NCBI GenBank assembly: GCA_905220665.1
Contig: CAJNAR010000164.1
Location: forward strand, 62,001-126,000
DNA: 64,000 bases
DNA from: Albugo candida
Taxonomy: Eukaryota > Oomycota > Peronosporomycetes > Albuginales > Albuginaceae
Direction: 5' to 3'
In this document: one piece after another, positions 11,301 to 22,969 of the stretch
How the letters are laid out: the number at the start of each line of letters is the position of its first letter
Position numbering within the stretch: the first letter of the stretch is position 1
Notes under the pieces: model-generated
Told to the model about the DNA's origin: nothing
Databases searched by the model: none
Seen by the model: only the letters and a program-made list of their open reading frames with translations
Position numbers and translations under genes: made by a program

Positions 11301-14300
11301 ATGGCGAGTGCGTTGGAAATGGTGCCCGGGCTAAAATGCTACGTTCCGGACAACGATGATATTTGGCTGGAAGCCGAAATCGTAAAGGAAGAGAACGATG
11401 GAAAATCACGTAAGATTTTTGCTAAAGTATTGCTGCCAGATGGAACGGCTGCAGATCGTGTCGTGGATCTCGAAGACAAAAAAATGAAGGCGATTCTTGC
11501 ATCACAGCAACTGACGTCCTTACCGTATCAAAATGAGATGCCAACTGCGTTCGGTGTGGAAGATATGATCACGCTGAATTACCTCCATGAACCAGCCATC
11601 TTGTTCAATATCAAGGCACGATTTCTCAAGAAGCTTCCTTATACATACACCGGAGATATCTGTATTGCTGTGAACCCGTACCAGTGGCTTCCTGAATTGT
11701 ATGAAGAAGAACAGCATTTACGTTATTTGAATCAGCCAAAAGAAGAGCTTCCACCGCATGTGTATGCGACCTCAGTTGCTGCTTATGACAATATGATGCG
11801 AAATAGAAAGAATCAATCGATTTTGGTGAGTGGAGAATCAGGAGCAGGGAAGACAGAAACGACCAAGATTCTTATGAATCATCTGGCAACTATCGCTGGA
11901 GGACTGAATAATTCCACTATCAAAAAGATTATTGAAGTCAATCCGCTTTTAGAGTCATTTGGGAATGCCAAAACAGTCAGAAATGATAACAGTAGTCGAT
12001 TCGGTAAATTCACACAGTTACAATTTGACAAGAAAGGAACACTGGTCGGGGCCAAGTGTCGAACGTATCTTCTCGAGAAGACAAGAGTTATACATCATGA
12101 AGCTCCGGAGAGAAATTATCATATATTCTACCAGGTAAGCCCCTTCAGGATGACTATCACATTCTCTATTTATTGTTCCATTGTAGCTTTTAGAGTCTGG
12201 AGATATTGCTCAGCAATTGGCTCTTGAATCGTCCAAAATTTATCGATATACAGGCAGCAATGATACCGCTAGTATCGAAGGCATTACGAATGCAAATCAT
12301 TTTCTGAGAACGAAAAGCGCTTTGAGTCTTATCGGAATGGATGAACAGAGTCAAATCGTTCTATTTGAGGTCTTAGCAGGGATCTTACACTTGGGCCAAA
12401 TTGATCTGATTTCAGATCCAACTGATGATGAGAAATCTCTCATCACTAGCGAAGATGAAGGAGCAACCGCGACTACGAAGCTTCTTGGGGTTACATGGGA
12501 ACAGCTAGAGACTGCATTATGCTCTCGGACGATGAGAGCTGTCAATGACGTCTATAGCGTCCCACTTCGTAAAGACCAAGCCATGGATTGCCGTGACGCA
12601 CTCGCCAAAGCCATCTACTCCAACATATTTGACTGGCTTGTGAAATCGATCAATCAGTCTCTCTCCAATGACGCGAATATGAACAACCACGTTGGCGTAT
12701 TGGATATTTTTGGTTTCGAACATTTCAAACACAATTCTTTCGAACAATTTTGTATCAATTACGCAAATGAAAAATTGCAGCAGAAATTCACGCAGGATGT
12801 CTTTAAAACCGTTCAGATTGAATATGAAGAAGAAGGGATTGTATGGGATCACATCGAGTACGTTGACAATCAGGACGTGTTGACAGTCATAGAAGAGAAA
12901 ATGGGTATTATATCTCTCTTGAATGAAGAATTAATGCGTCCAAAGGGTAATGAAGAATCCTTCATGTCCAAGGTCGTATCCCTACACAAAGAGGACATGA
13001 GTCATGTGATTGAGTTCCCGCGAACATCACGCACACAATTTCTAATCCGACATTATGCGGCTCCCGTTCTCTACGAATCGGTTGGGTTTCTCGAAAAACA
13101 TAAGGACGCCTTGCTCCCTGACTTATCCGAGCTCATGCGTGGTTCCTCGAAACCATTTCTATGTGAGCTATTCAAACCAATTGAAAGTGATAAATCAGCT
13201 CAGTCAGGTCGTAAACGTGGCGGAGGAGCCTTGACACTGACTACGGTTGGAACACAATTCAAAGAAAGCCTCAAAGAGCTCATGACAACGATCCAGTCGA
13301 CCAATGTGCATTATGTGAGGTGTATAAAGCCCAATGCGATTAAAAGCTCAACAACTTTGAATCATGAAATGGTTGTTTCTCAGTTGAGATGTGCAGGAGT
13401 CATTGAAGCCATTCGTATATCTCGTGCAGCGTATCCGAATCGTCTTCAGCATGAAGATATTCTTGACAAATTCTGGCTGTTTGTTCCTGAAGGAGGAAAT
13501 ACCGCAAAGGAGCGATGCAGTCTTTTAATGAAACATCTCGAACTCCGTACACCTGAGCAGTATCAAATGGGAAAGAGTAGAGTTTACTTCCAACTCGGCG
13601 TACTCGAAGAATTGGAAGATAGGCGTAAGAAATTTCTCGACCAGAAGGCCATCAAACTTCAAGCAATTATGAAGTGCTTTACGCAACGATTAAAGTATCT
13701 CCGCCAATTAGAAGCAATTGTGAAGCTCCAAGTACGTTTGAAATTCGAATCCGAGTGGTGGGGCTTCATTTCATTCTCGCGTTTTTGTAGTCTGTGATTC
13801 GATGTGTCATTGCTATGAGGCGTTATACGATCGTTCTTCGAGGCTTTACTCGTCTCCAAGCTCGATGGCGAGGTATCCAAGCGCGCAGACTTGCGACTAT
13901 GATGATGCGAGATAAACGAGCGATTGCAATTCAGCGAAATGTTCGAGGCTACTCCAAACGGTACTCCTATAAGTGTGCTCGAATGTCGTTTGCTGACGCT
14001 GTTACATGTCTACAGACGACAGTATCGTTTGCAGCGGAAGAATGCAATTCGCTTGCAATCCTGGACACGTATGAAACTACAGCATTCAAAGTATCTTGTG
14101 GCCTTGAAGGAGCAGAAATTACAAGCGGATATGGTGTATCAGGTAAAGCTTCTCAAAGAGCGATTAATGGAAGAACAACAGCGGAATGCTAAATTGGAAC
14201 AAGAGAAGGAGGAGAAGAGTTTGATTGCCGCAGCTGTAGTAACTCAAACGACAGATGTGAAGCATATCGACCAAGCTCGCGCAGAAACGTCGAATGAAGT

Positions 14301-15327
14301 GATGGCGGATGCTGGCGGTATGATCGAAGTCTTACAAGGCGAAAATCTCAAACTTCGGAAAGAAAAAGAGGAAATGAAAAACAAAATCTCATCTTTGAAA
14401 TCAAAACTCGACAAAGAAAAAAGCGAAAAAGAAATGTCGTCTGCTGGGTATCACGTCAAATTTCGTCAACTTGAGGACAGCGTACGTTTATGCATCGCAT
14501 TGCTTGTATTCCGTCATGTTGCATGTCCGCTGTAGGCCCGCGAGAAGGACAAACGAATTGAGCAATTGGAAGGCGATAACGTTAAATTGAAGGATCAAGT
14601 CGCTGATTTGATGAAGAAAGCTGGCCTGAATAAGAATGATGCGTCCATACAAAAACGGTCCTTGTTCCGGACACTTGGCTCCAAAAAAGACGACAAAAAA
14701 TCAGAAATTTTGTATAATTCGCTCACTGGAACAAATGATATCGATGAAAAAGATTCAGACGCACGCAATGGTGAACGTACGTTTCCCAAATTACCGACTA
14801 TGAAGATGACGAAAAAGTTCTGGGGTGGTTCTGCTAAAATGAAAGCTGAGGACGAATTTCATAATTCCAGTAATGATGACAGTCCACGATCCACAGCAGC
14901 ATCGAGTCAAAATGACTCGGCCGTCGGTCGTCAGACAATTGTGAAGAGTATGGAGGTGATGTCGACATTGAAGGGCCGAATGACGGCCATGTACAATGCG
15001 AACACGCGTCGCTCCTCGATAACTGACGACATGCAGCCGGTCACTACAAATGGAACAAATGCATCAGTCCCTGGAAACGGCACAAAGGACAAAATGAGTC
15101 GTTTAAAACCGGAAAGAAAAGCTCACGAATCATTCAATTTGGATGCTCTGCCTGAACAACCGCTTCCTATCGGATGGGAAGCGAAATTGTCACGTTCAAG
15201 CGGTCGTGTGTATTATGTGAATCGCAAGCTTGGGAAATCTCAATTCGAGCGACCGACAATTGCATCGCTTAAGGCACAAAGGCTGGCACGTCAGAAAACA
15301 GCAATGGAGCAAGAAACCACTGATTAA
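11301..15327 (+). CDS. Unconventional myosin with C-terminal WW domain
   Basis: Five exons (11301-12134, 12187-13731, 13791-13960, 14016-14481, 14536-15327; introns 52-59 bp) encode 1,268 residues. An SH3-like N-terminal subdomain (about 10-60) precedes the motor. The motor shows P-loop GESGAGKTE (about 176), switch [11 protein letters not shown], switch II DIFGFE, and the actin-binding-side sequence [10 protein letters not shown]. About four IQ-type light-chain sites follow (for example [25 protein letters not shown]), then a coiled coil (about 880-1000). A low-complexity linker leads to a WW domain near the C-terminus ([27 protein letters not shown]). WW domains bind proline-rich ligands, so the tail probably selects a cargo or scaffold. 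The head-IQ-coil-WW architecture is characteristic of oomycete myosins; I do not assign a class number. Confidence 0.93.
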
Positions 15328-15440
15328 TACATATTGAACCAAATTGAATGGAATTTCGTAATAGATATCAAATTAAAAAGCATACTTTCAACTCTTTACT
15401 CCATTCGATTTGCTACTCCGCAATCCCAATCTCCACGTAT

Positions 15441-17178
15441 TCATTCAAGACCCGACATGCAAATAAACTTTGTTTCCAGGTACTCTTCCTACAAAAACAA
15501 GCGTGCATAAGCCAGAATCAGAGAAAAGGCTATACATTAGGCGTACCAGTCCGAGAGTAGAGCCTTCACGGCCGAGACCAGACTGCTTGACTCCTCCGAA
15601 TGGAGCCTGCACATTTGAAATGAGACCTGTATTCACGCCGACCATACCGCATTCCAATGACTTGGCTACTCTCCACACACGTTTGAGATTCTGTGAGTAA
15701 AAGTATCCCGCCAGCCCGAATTCGGTCGAGTTGGCCATTTCAACAACTTGTTCTTCAGTTTTGAATTTGAATAAAGGTACGACAGGGCCAAATATCTCCT
15801 CGGAGGCAATACGCATATCCGCAGTCAAATTCTCAATAACTGTCGGATGATAATAATTCGAACCAAATGAGGCGGCCACACTGCCTCCAGTAAGTACTTT
15901 TGCGCCTTTGGAAAGCGCATCGCTCACCAGTTCAGAAGTTTTCTTCAAAGCAGCGGAACTGATCAATGGCCCCAGCTTCACGCTAGAATCAAGGGGATTT
16001 CCCATTTTCAGTTTGATAACTTGCTCGATGAGTTTTTGTGCAAACGTGTCATACACATCTTCCTGTACGAAGACGCGATTGCTGCATACACATGTCTGCC
16101 CTGTGTTTCGGAACTTTGACTGAACGAGACCTTCGATGGCTTGATCAAGGTCAGCATCCTCAAAAACAATAAATGGAGCATTTCCACCAAGCTCTAATGA
16201 CAGTCGTTTGACATTAGACGCTGATTGCTGCATGAGTAATTTCCCGACTCGGGTCGATCCGGTGAAAGAAAGCTTTCTAATATCATCGTGTGTGGCCAGA
16301 ATACTTCCAACCTCGGATGCATTGTCGTGCGATGTTGGTAGAATGTTGATTACTCCGGGTGGAATCCCGACATCATTAGCCAGTTTTGCTAGAGCCATTG
16401 CTGAAAGAGGTGTTTCAGCTGCTGGCTTTACAATAACACAGCAACCAGCAGCCAAGCCCGGGCCTATTTTTCGTGTAATCATTGCGAGTGGGAAGTTCCA
16501 TGGAGTGATAATTGCACAAATGCCGACGGGTTCTTTAACGACCAGCATCTGCTGACCCGTGAGCGTTGGTGGTACTACAAATCCGGCCGATCGCATACAT
16601 TCATGCGCATAAAACTCAATAAATCCAGCAGCATAGGCGACCTCTCCTTTGGATTCTTCGATGGGTTTGCCACATTCCATCGCGCAAATTGTCGCGAGAT
16701 CGTTTGCGTTCTCTTTGATGGCTGTAAACCATTTCTTCAGCAACTTTGATCGGATCTACGACAGAAATTAGTAGCAGCTGATTCTTTATACTATTTGAGA
16801 CTTACAGTTGGCAAAGTCTTTTTCCATGTCTCTTGAGCTGCTTTGGCTGCCTGTATAGCGGCTTCCACTTCTTTTTTCCGTGAGGACGTCACACTCGCAA
16901 TTTCTTTAGTGGTCGCCGGATCTGATGACGCAGAATCACCGTCAGATTTCGACTATTATTTCGAATTATTTCTGACCGATAACAGCGAAGGAGTTGTCAC
17001 TCGAAATCCAATGGCCATTTATAAATGCCTTTGTTTGCAGCAATTGCTGATTTTCTAATCGTTGCCAATGCATTGTGGAGAAAGCACGTTTGCGGAGAGA
17101 TGTACGATAAACCAAGTGCCTGATCTAAGAGACAATACAAAGAATCATTCCAAGAGCGGAGAAATTCGAACAAACCAT
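15441..17178 (-). CDS. SSADH: Succinate-semialdehyde dehydrogenase, mitochondrial
   Basis: Aldehyde dehydrogenase family enzyme oxidising succinate semialdehyde to succinate with NAD(P)+, the last step of the GABA shunt. Exons 16977-17124, 16806-16921, 15547-16755 and 15441-15488 are firm (introns 55, 50 and 58 bp). A first exon consisting only of ATG (17176-17178) before a 51 bp intron is proposed, because it yields MIRHLVYRTSLRKRAFS, a good mitochondrial presequence; otherwise the start is 17073. The total is then 507 residues. Catalytic motifs are ITPWNFPLAMITRKIGPG, FTGSTRVGKLLM, ELGGNAPFIVFEDADLD (general base Glu) and NTGQTCVCSNR (nucleophile Cys). The true C-terminus GLEEYLETKFICMSGLE appears only after the last intron is removed. 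It is convergent with the myosin gene, 113 bp apart. Confidence 0.92.
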
Positions 17179-17296
17179 TTTCGGCTTGGAAAGCGTGTTG
17201 CAGGAATGTAAGATTAGAATAAGTTATCTCTTAGCCGATTTGTGTCATTTTGTCGCAGTGATCAAATGGTGCAAATAGTTTGATACTGTTTCATAG

Positions 17297-18747
17297 TTAT
17301 GCTAATAAGGAGTCGAAATCAGGCGTGACAATCAGATGACGCGCGACAGAGCCTAAAATGAATAACTGATTTGATTCTGGATCAATGGAGTAGACGTCCT
17401 CGCAGAAAGTTGGCGTCTGCGCCATAGACACATCGAAAGCTTTATCGTCCAGCATCAAAACTGTCCTCCCTGATTTTCGTATACAGAGCTATTGAATTTG
17501 ATGAGAATAAGACACATTTGAAGCAGTAAAATAGTGAGATATCAAACCTTTCCAATGTATCCGCCAGGAGCTCGATGTAAAGATTGGTCAAACGGCAAGC
17601 TCTCATCTCTGAAGAGTAGAACGTTGGTAAGTGATTTGGATGGAAAAAGTAAAAGTACGTTTGTGGTTCTGTGCGTTTTTCCATTGGCTCCTTTTTTTTA
17701 TCAGCCTTTGCAGCTGAGCTCGACGACTCGATTTTAAATGGATTTCCTGCTTCATCCATTTTCTCCTCGCTTTCTACGACTTCTTTTTTAACATTAGCGA
17801 CCCGCTTCGCTTTAGCCAGTGGAAGTGTTGTTGGGAGCTGAAAGAAAATTATTGAGTCGTCCATCAACGGCTGTGTGTCTTCACTCTATCATTTAGCCCG
17901 CCGTATGAGAAATGAATGAAAATCGTAGTTTCTGCATATACCGAATGCGAGAAAAGTTCTCCCACGTTTTGAGGCTCAGGCCCACGTCCAAATGGAAGTA
18001 TCATTGGCTCTAAAGGAGATTTTACTACAGGAGGCCACTACCATAATGGATCGAGGTTTAATGAGCTACATGATTACCAAAGATTGAAAACACCTGTATT
18101 TGCGTAGGTTCTTGCTCGTCGGCAGCTCGTTCAGACTCGATCCTGTCATCCAATACACTGATACCGAATCCATCAGCGGCGGCAACAGCCGCTCTTTGAC
18201 TTGGCGCTGAGCTCCCCCCACTATCAAAGGAGGATCCACCAGCAAGCGTCCCAACAAATGCGACCTTTGCAAATGCTTTAGAAAGAACTCATTTTCCCGT
18301 AAAAAGCTTACTTTTCCTGTTGGGAGGTTTCCACGTCCACGATTAGAGGTACGACCACCACGTCCCTTATCTCCTATGTCTCCTCTTCCACGGACTCGAT
18401 GGGACAAAGATGGAAGGAGACCAACACGCGGAGGTCTTCGCTCAGTACTTTGCCGACTTGTGACACTCTCATTCTCAGTTTTGACAACAGGCGGAGCAGT
18501 CCGCCGAGGAGCAGCTCTTGGTGTAAACTGTACACATTAAAGAAGCATTCAGTAACAATACAATTTGGTAGACGAGAAGCACACTCGTGGTCTCCTGTTG
18601 CCGCCGCTATTGGCATCTCCTGTACGGTTTCCTGGCGCTCGTAAGGTTCTAGCAGCTGTGGTTAGTTATTTGCATTGTTTGTACTCCAACGTACGTTAGT
18701 CGCGTCTGCGCCACATTTTTCCTATCATTTGTGCTGCCACCACTCAT
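17297..18747 (-). CDS. POLR3D: RNA polymerase III subunit RPC4
   Basis: Eight exons (18695-18747, 18585-18648, 18312-18527, 18094-18264, 17942-18037, 17659-17885, 17548-17608, 17297-17488) with introns of 46-59 bp give exactly 360 codons. The N-terminal signature RPRFTPRAAPRR and a GRG-rich basic stretch are followed by LPFGRGPEP, then FFQLPTTLPL and the C-terminal domain GGYIGKLCIRKSGRTVLML ending in CEDVYSID and GSVARHLIVTPDFDSLL. These match the Rpc4 family, which with RPC5 forms the TFIIF-like subcomplex of Pol III that transcribes tRNA and 5S genes. No single frame shows the gene, so automatic annotation could miss or split it. Its start is 59 bp from the divergent Hsk3-like gene. Confidence 0.9.
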
Positions 18748-18806
18748 TTAATAGATTTTACTCTTAGAATTAATAAGACGTGCATACTATTGACATTTAT
18801 ATTGTG

Positions 18807-19048
18807 ATGGATCAGTCTAAAATCAAAGCGTACGAGGATCTGTCATCGAAAATGGTGGAATTACATGGCGCAGTGGCAGGAATGACACAACACATTGAGA
18901 ATACAGCACAAGTGAATGCAACAGTCACCGACTTGGCAAGTGTATTTCTTCAAGTGTACGTATTCGTTTCTGTTTTCTAGCAAACACTTGAAAATGTAAT
19001 TGCTTTATTCCTAGATTTAAAAACGCCGAGAGTAATAAGAAAACCTAA
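18807..19048 (+). CDS. 60-residue coiled protein, DASH/Hsk3-like
   Basis: Exon 1 is 18807-18955 and exon 2 is 19015-19048, with a 59 bp intron (donor GTACGT, acceptor TTCCTAG) that ends the protein as VFKNAESNKKT after 60 residues. The helix KAYEDLSSKMVELHGAVAG followed by MTQHIENTAQVNATVTDLA resembles the pattern of the DASH outer-kinetochore subunit Hsk3 (short protein, leucine heptads, then an F near the end). DASH couples kinetochores to microtubules and occurs in oomycetes as well as fungi. The splice choice and family call are both inference. Alternative acceptors give a longer, less convincing tail. Confidence 0.5.
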
Positions 19049-19238
19049 ATGTTTGAAGTGTCCAGATTTTCCTGTTTGTGTTTGTCATCTGCTTGACGTC
19101 TACCTGATTGGATAATTAATGCAGAGGACACATTACAAATTTTCTGAGCTCTTTCGGGTGGTATAGAACCGGTATAGAAACCCCTTCCGAACATTAGCTG
19201 ACCGGACATAAAAATCTATCAAACGATTGCTTTCACGC

Positions 19239-19250
19239 GTCATTTTCCAA
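19239..19250 (+). promoter_or_regulatory. Possible oomycete initiator element
   Basis: The sequence TCATTTTCC directly before the ceramide synthase start fits the oomycete initiator consensus TCAYTYY. It is only about ten bases from the ATG, so the transcript leader would be very short. The call is based on motif match alone. Confidence 0.3.
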
Positions 19251-20287
19251 ATGCCTTGCTTTATCCTCGAGTGTGATACAACTCATGAAGTCTCACGGTT
19301 TGCGGTCGCATTAGTTGGAGTTTATTCTTACCACTACATTTGGGACACTTTTGTTATAACACCATTTGTGCATCGACTGGATCGAGCGCGATATCTGAAT
19401 AAAGGCACTGTCGATAAAATGCGGGAAGCGATCTGGAAGAATGTAGCTGTTGGCACTTTATTCATTTTTGGATTGTATACTGCAGGAAAACAGTCTTGGT
19501 TTATGAACTCCGATGAGTATTTCACCGATTGGCCAAAAAATGTACCCGATGTCGTCCGCTGGTATTACATGTTCTACTTTGCGTACTGGTTGCAAAGTCT
19601 CGATTTCTTGCTCAACTTTACAAATCGTCATTATGCGGTGAAACGCAAAGATAATGTGGAAATGGTCTTACATCACTTGACGACTCTCATATTGATGCTC
19701 ACATCGTACGCACTCGACTTTATTACCGTTGGAGTTTGTGTGCTAATGCTACATGATGTCAGCGATCTTCTTTTAGAAACAGGTACGAATGATTGCTTTG
19801 CGTGTGCATATATGATTGCTGAGTCATTGTATTCGTAGCCAAACTGTTTGTATACACTCAGAAAGAATTACTGTCCAACATTTTTTTTGGCGCATTTGCT
19901 TTGTCGTGGTACATCCTTCGGTGGGGATTCTATCCGTACAGCTTTCTGTACAGTGCGTACGGAAAAGGTTACGAGTCTATTGTGGGCAAAATGGAAGACG
20001 GAAAGTCGTATCATGGTGCGGATGCAGCTTTCTGGTATAACATGTGGGTAGGCTTTGTATGCTTTTTATCAATACTGCTGGTGCTGCACATTTATTGGGG
20101 TATTCTGATATTTCAAATGGTTATAAAGACTCTTAATGCCGGTGTTGTGGAGAAGGATATCCGAAGTGATTCGGAAGATGAACAGGAAGATTTGATCGAC
20201 GAAATGACTCAACCGCTTAAATCAAAACCCATCGAGGCGGAGGGGTTGCGATCTCGTCGTGAAGCGAAGTCTGAGAATAAGATTTGA
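19251..20287 (+). CDS. Ceramide synthase (LAG1/LASS, TLC domain)
   Basis: Exons 19251-19782 and 19839-20287 around a 56 bp intron give 326 residues. Several hydrophobic helices span the protein. The Lag1 motif is present as VEMVLHHLTTLILML (double histidine of the active site) followed by VLMLHDVSDLLLETAK, the latter completed by splicing. The C-terminal tail is acidic and charged (RSDSEDEQEDLIDE), as in other TLC ceramide synthases, where it faces the cytosol. The enzyme N-acylates sphingoid bases in the ER. It lacks an N-terminal homeobox-like domain. The start MPCFILECD was chosen because upstream in-frame sequence has no other ATG with coding character. Confidence 0.9.
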
Positions 20288-20353
20288 GAGTTAGAATTGC
20301 AGTATTGTTCATACATACGCGCAGGATATCATTTCCCAAGACTTTTATAACCA

Positions 20354-21874
20354 ATGGCCTTTGATGCCTCGTCATCCAGGCGTCGAGTGACAAAGCACTT
20401 TACTAGTTCTAAAATTCGCTCTTTGTCTTTTTTAAACGACGTACTCCCGATTGAGACTGATTTCATCGAGAAATTTCGATTTGAATTTGCACCGAGAGCC
20501 ACACAGCTTCCGTTAATTGCAACGGGATCCTGCGATCAAGGCACTCAAAATGAAATTGCTATACACTCATTAGTGACAAATTTGGGTCATGAAAACGAGA
20601 TCGATTCCTCATGCGAGTACGTAGAAGAGATTTGAATGACTCCGTTTAATATTTATGTGGATACAGCCAGATGGAAGATGATATACAGCTATTTGAAGTT
20701 GCTTCATGCGCTCATGCAGGAGACGTTAACGCTCTCCGCTTCATTGTGTCGCAAAATACTCACGCAATTCTGAGTGCTTCCTCAGAAGGAAGTGTTAATT
20801 TGTTTCGATTGAGTGATATCAGACGGCAAAATGATGACCAGAGACTGAAAAAGACTGTAAGAGGACTCGTTGAATTTGTAGTGATGACGTACAAAATTTG
20901 GATTATACTCTTAGCCAATGTTGCAATGGGAATGCATCTTTGAGAATGCGATCACTTGCTTGGATGCAAGTATCCATAGTTCATGTGCTGTCATCGGAAG
21001 TGAAACGGGTCAACTCGCTTGGATCCAACTCGATAATTCAACGTCCACCACCAAGATCGGTGAGCATTGTAATCTGACGATGTGCATTACTTCTCCAAAA
21101 GGTTGTTTTTGCAGAGAATAGTCACGCAACTTTTCTACCGATTTTCGACCTGAAAATGCTGCAATGTGACAACGTCGTCGCCACTGTCGGGTTCGTTCAT
21201 CCTCATGACTCCCAGTAGCATCATCGCTTACATTCAAATACCAGCGCTTCACCCGATCAACAGCTGCAAATTTGGGACATTAAAGCGAACAGAAATTCCG
21301 CAATCGCATCAGCGAGGTAAGTATCTCTTCTAAAAAGGTTTATTACAGGTCTCAATTCTGTTTGCCCGGAAAGAAATCCTGGAGAATCAAGTTTGATTTC
21401 ATTGGAATTGCATCCCACACGACCAGAATTTCTGCTGACAGGCTCATCTGACGGGTGTATCAGCTTTTGGGATCAGCGGCATCTATCCGCTCCCTTTTAC
21501 GTCGATGCAAAAAAGCATATAAAAGCAGGTATTAACAAATTGGTACTCAGCAGAGTTTATGACTAATGAGTGATTTTACAGTAAACGCTCTTCGTATCCA
21601 TCCAGAATCTCCTCAGCACTTTTTCTCTGCTGGTGACGACAGTGGTCTTTTACACTGGGAAGTAGAATACGATCAATTCGATGCAAATGTAATGAGCACT
21701 GGCGAGCAGATGCACCCGAAAACGAATATGACCGGAGTCATTGAAGTTACTCGCAGTTTCCTTCCGTGGACATCAATTGACATTCATTCCGAGTCTGATA
21801 CACTGATAGCTGGCTCGGAAGCGCAGTCGATTACAGTTGTGCGGGATTGTTGCAGCAGGGATCATAATATCTGA
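20354..21874 (+). CDS. NUP43: Nucleoporin NUP43 (WD40)
   Basis: Seven exons (20354-20616, 20667-20856, 20915-21059, 21115-21190, 21245-21316, 21374-21528, 21582-21874) with introns of 50-58 bp encode 397 residues; human NUP43 has 380. Matches in order are LIATGSCD, HAGDVNALRF with LSASSEGSVNLFRL, QLQIWDIKAN, LHPTRPEFLLTGSSDGCISFWD, NALRIHPESPQHFFSAGDD with GLLHWEVEYD, and the ending SFLPWTSIDIHSESDTLIAG. These follow the NUP43 repeat order, including the HFHPSNPEHLF-type blade. NUP43 is a WD40 propeller of the Nup107-160 (Y) complex of the nuclear pore scaffold and kinetochore. The intron at 21317-21373 uses the acceptor CCCGGAAAG rather than the nearer TTACAG, which would break the frame. 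Confidence 0.85.
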
Positions 21875-22081
21875 TAATTATCAGCTCTGAGTCTGAGATA
21901 TAATCATGAAAGGTTGTATAACCTCTTAATTTACATATCCTTTATGAGATAAATGTTCATTCCATGGACTAAATATAGCTGACTTCGATATCGTATTGGG
22001 AGAGACAAAGTCGACCTATTTTTCTTTTATAAGCTACTTTAGTGTTCCACAAAGAAAAAATATTTCTACAAAGAAGTGCTC

Positions 22082-22088
22082 TCACTTC
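22082..22088 (+). promoter_or_regulatory. Possible initiator element of the CUE gene
   Basis: TCACTTC matches the oomycete initiator consensus TCAYTYY and lies 78 bases before the ATG, a usual distance. The support is motif match and spacing only. Confidence 0.3.
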
Positions 22089-22166
22089 CTTATTTGCACC
22101 GTTTGTCCCTCGGCAACTTTACCACTTTGTTGAGCGTATAGTAGAGAAGTTACTTGTACAGACAGA

Positions 22167-22805
22167 ATGGGATGTTCACGTCATGGAACGCAAATCCATA
22201 AAAGGGCAGTAAATACGTACAGCAACCTTCTTGAAGAAGAAATTATGGAGACTATACCGCCGATGGAAACTTTATTCAATAAGAGTAAACTTCAGACACT
22301 TGAAAGCATATTTCCCGATATACATTGCGACATACTCAAAGACGTTCTGGGCACAGCCAATTATGATATCGATGCTGCCGCTGAAATGATTGCCGAAATG
22401 TCAATCTCCAGCCTCGAGCCGCAAGTGAGCGAGATCTGTAGCAAAGAAATCGCAAATCGCTGTGAAAAGGATGGTTATAAAATGGAGTTTGAGATGGAAG
22501 GATATCAATGGATCACTACCGAAGATGATTGGGAGATGATTGAGACAGGTAAAGCGCCAGTCAAAACATTTGCCGAGATCATACAGAGCTGTAAGCCTTC
22601 TCTGGCGCTTTCTATGGACGCACAAAGAATCTCTATTGCACCAGCGACAATTGAATACACTCGAGAATTACAAGAAAACAAGAAAGTGACTGATTCAAGT
22701 TCATTCGACGACGCCTGGACGATCAAATCATTTGGAGCTCGGAAGCGTCAGAACATGCGTAAAATGCGTAAAATGCGTAAAATGAAGACGAAACAGCTTG
22801 CATGA
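22167..22805 (+). CDS. CUE-domain protein
   Basis: A single-exon protein of 212 residues. Residues about 42-80 form a CUE domain: LQTLESIFPDIHCDILKDV and the YDIDAAAEMI helix, with the FP pair and hydrophobic helix-3 face expected for ubiquitin binding. The rest is acidic and unstructured-looking. The C-terminus carries a perfect nine-base repeat giving RKM three times and then a basic tail. No membrane segment is seen. The likely role is ubiquitin recognition; partner and pathway are unknown. The first ATG is used, though in-frame methionines at residues 27 and 33 are also plausible starts. Confidence 0.75.
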   Translation: MGCSRHGTQIHKRAVNTYSNLLEEEIMETIPPMETLFNKSKLQTLESIFPDIHCDILKDVLGTANYDIDAAAEMIAEMSISSLEPQVSEICSKEIANRCEKDGYKMEFEMEGYQWITTEDDWEMIETGKAPVKTFAEIIQSCKPSLALSMDAQRISIAPATIEYTRELQENKKVTDSSSFDDAWTIKSFGARKRQNMRKMRKMRKMKTKQLA

Positions 22806-22936
22806 TTCTCTGCATTTTGACCAATCTCTGCGCTACACTAGATCTCAATATACAAAAATAACCAATCAATCGACTCCATTTTACTGCATGCTCTATTTTT
22901 CGCTTTTTTTATAACGTCTGATCCAAAAAGTTTCGA

Positions 22937-22949
22937 GCTCATTTTTAAT
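22937..22949 (+). promoter_or_regulatory. Likely initiator element of the SAC phosphatase gene
   Basis: GCTCATTTTTAAT closely fits the extended oomycete core promoter (GCTCATTYY followed by an A/T-rich flank), 33 bases upstream of the start codon. Transcript start mapping is needed to confirm it. Confidence 0.4.
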
Positions 22950-22969
22950 CGGTCTTTTTCGTTAAGCTC

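Noticed and set aside
21317..21348. 32 bp intron in NUP43 ending at TTACAG
   Set aside because: It breaks the reading frame; the 57 bp choice ending at 21373 keeps both frame and family alignment.
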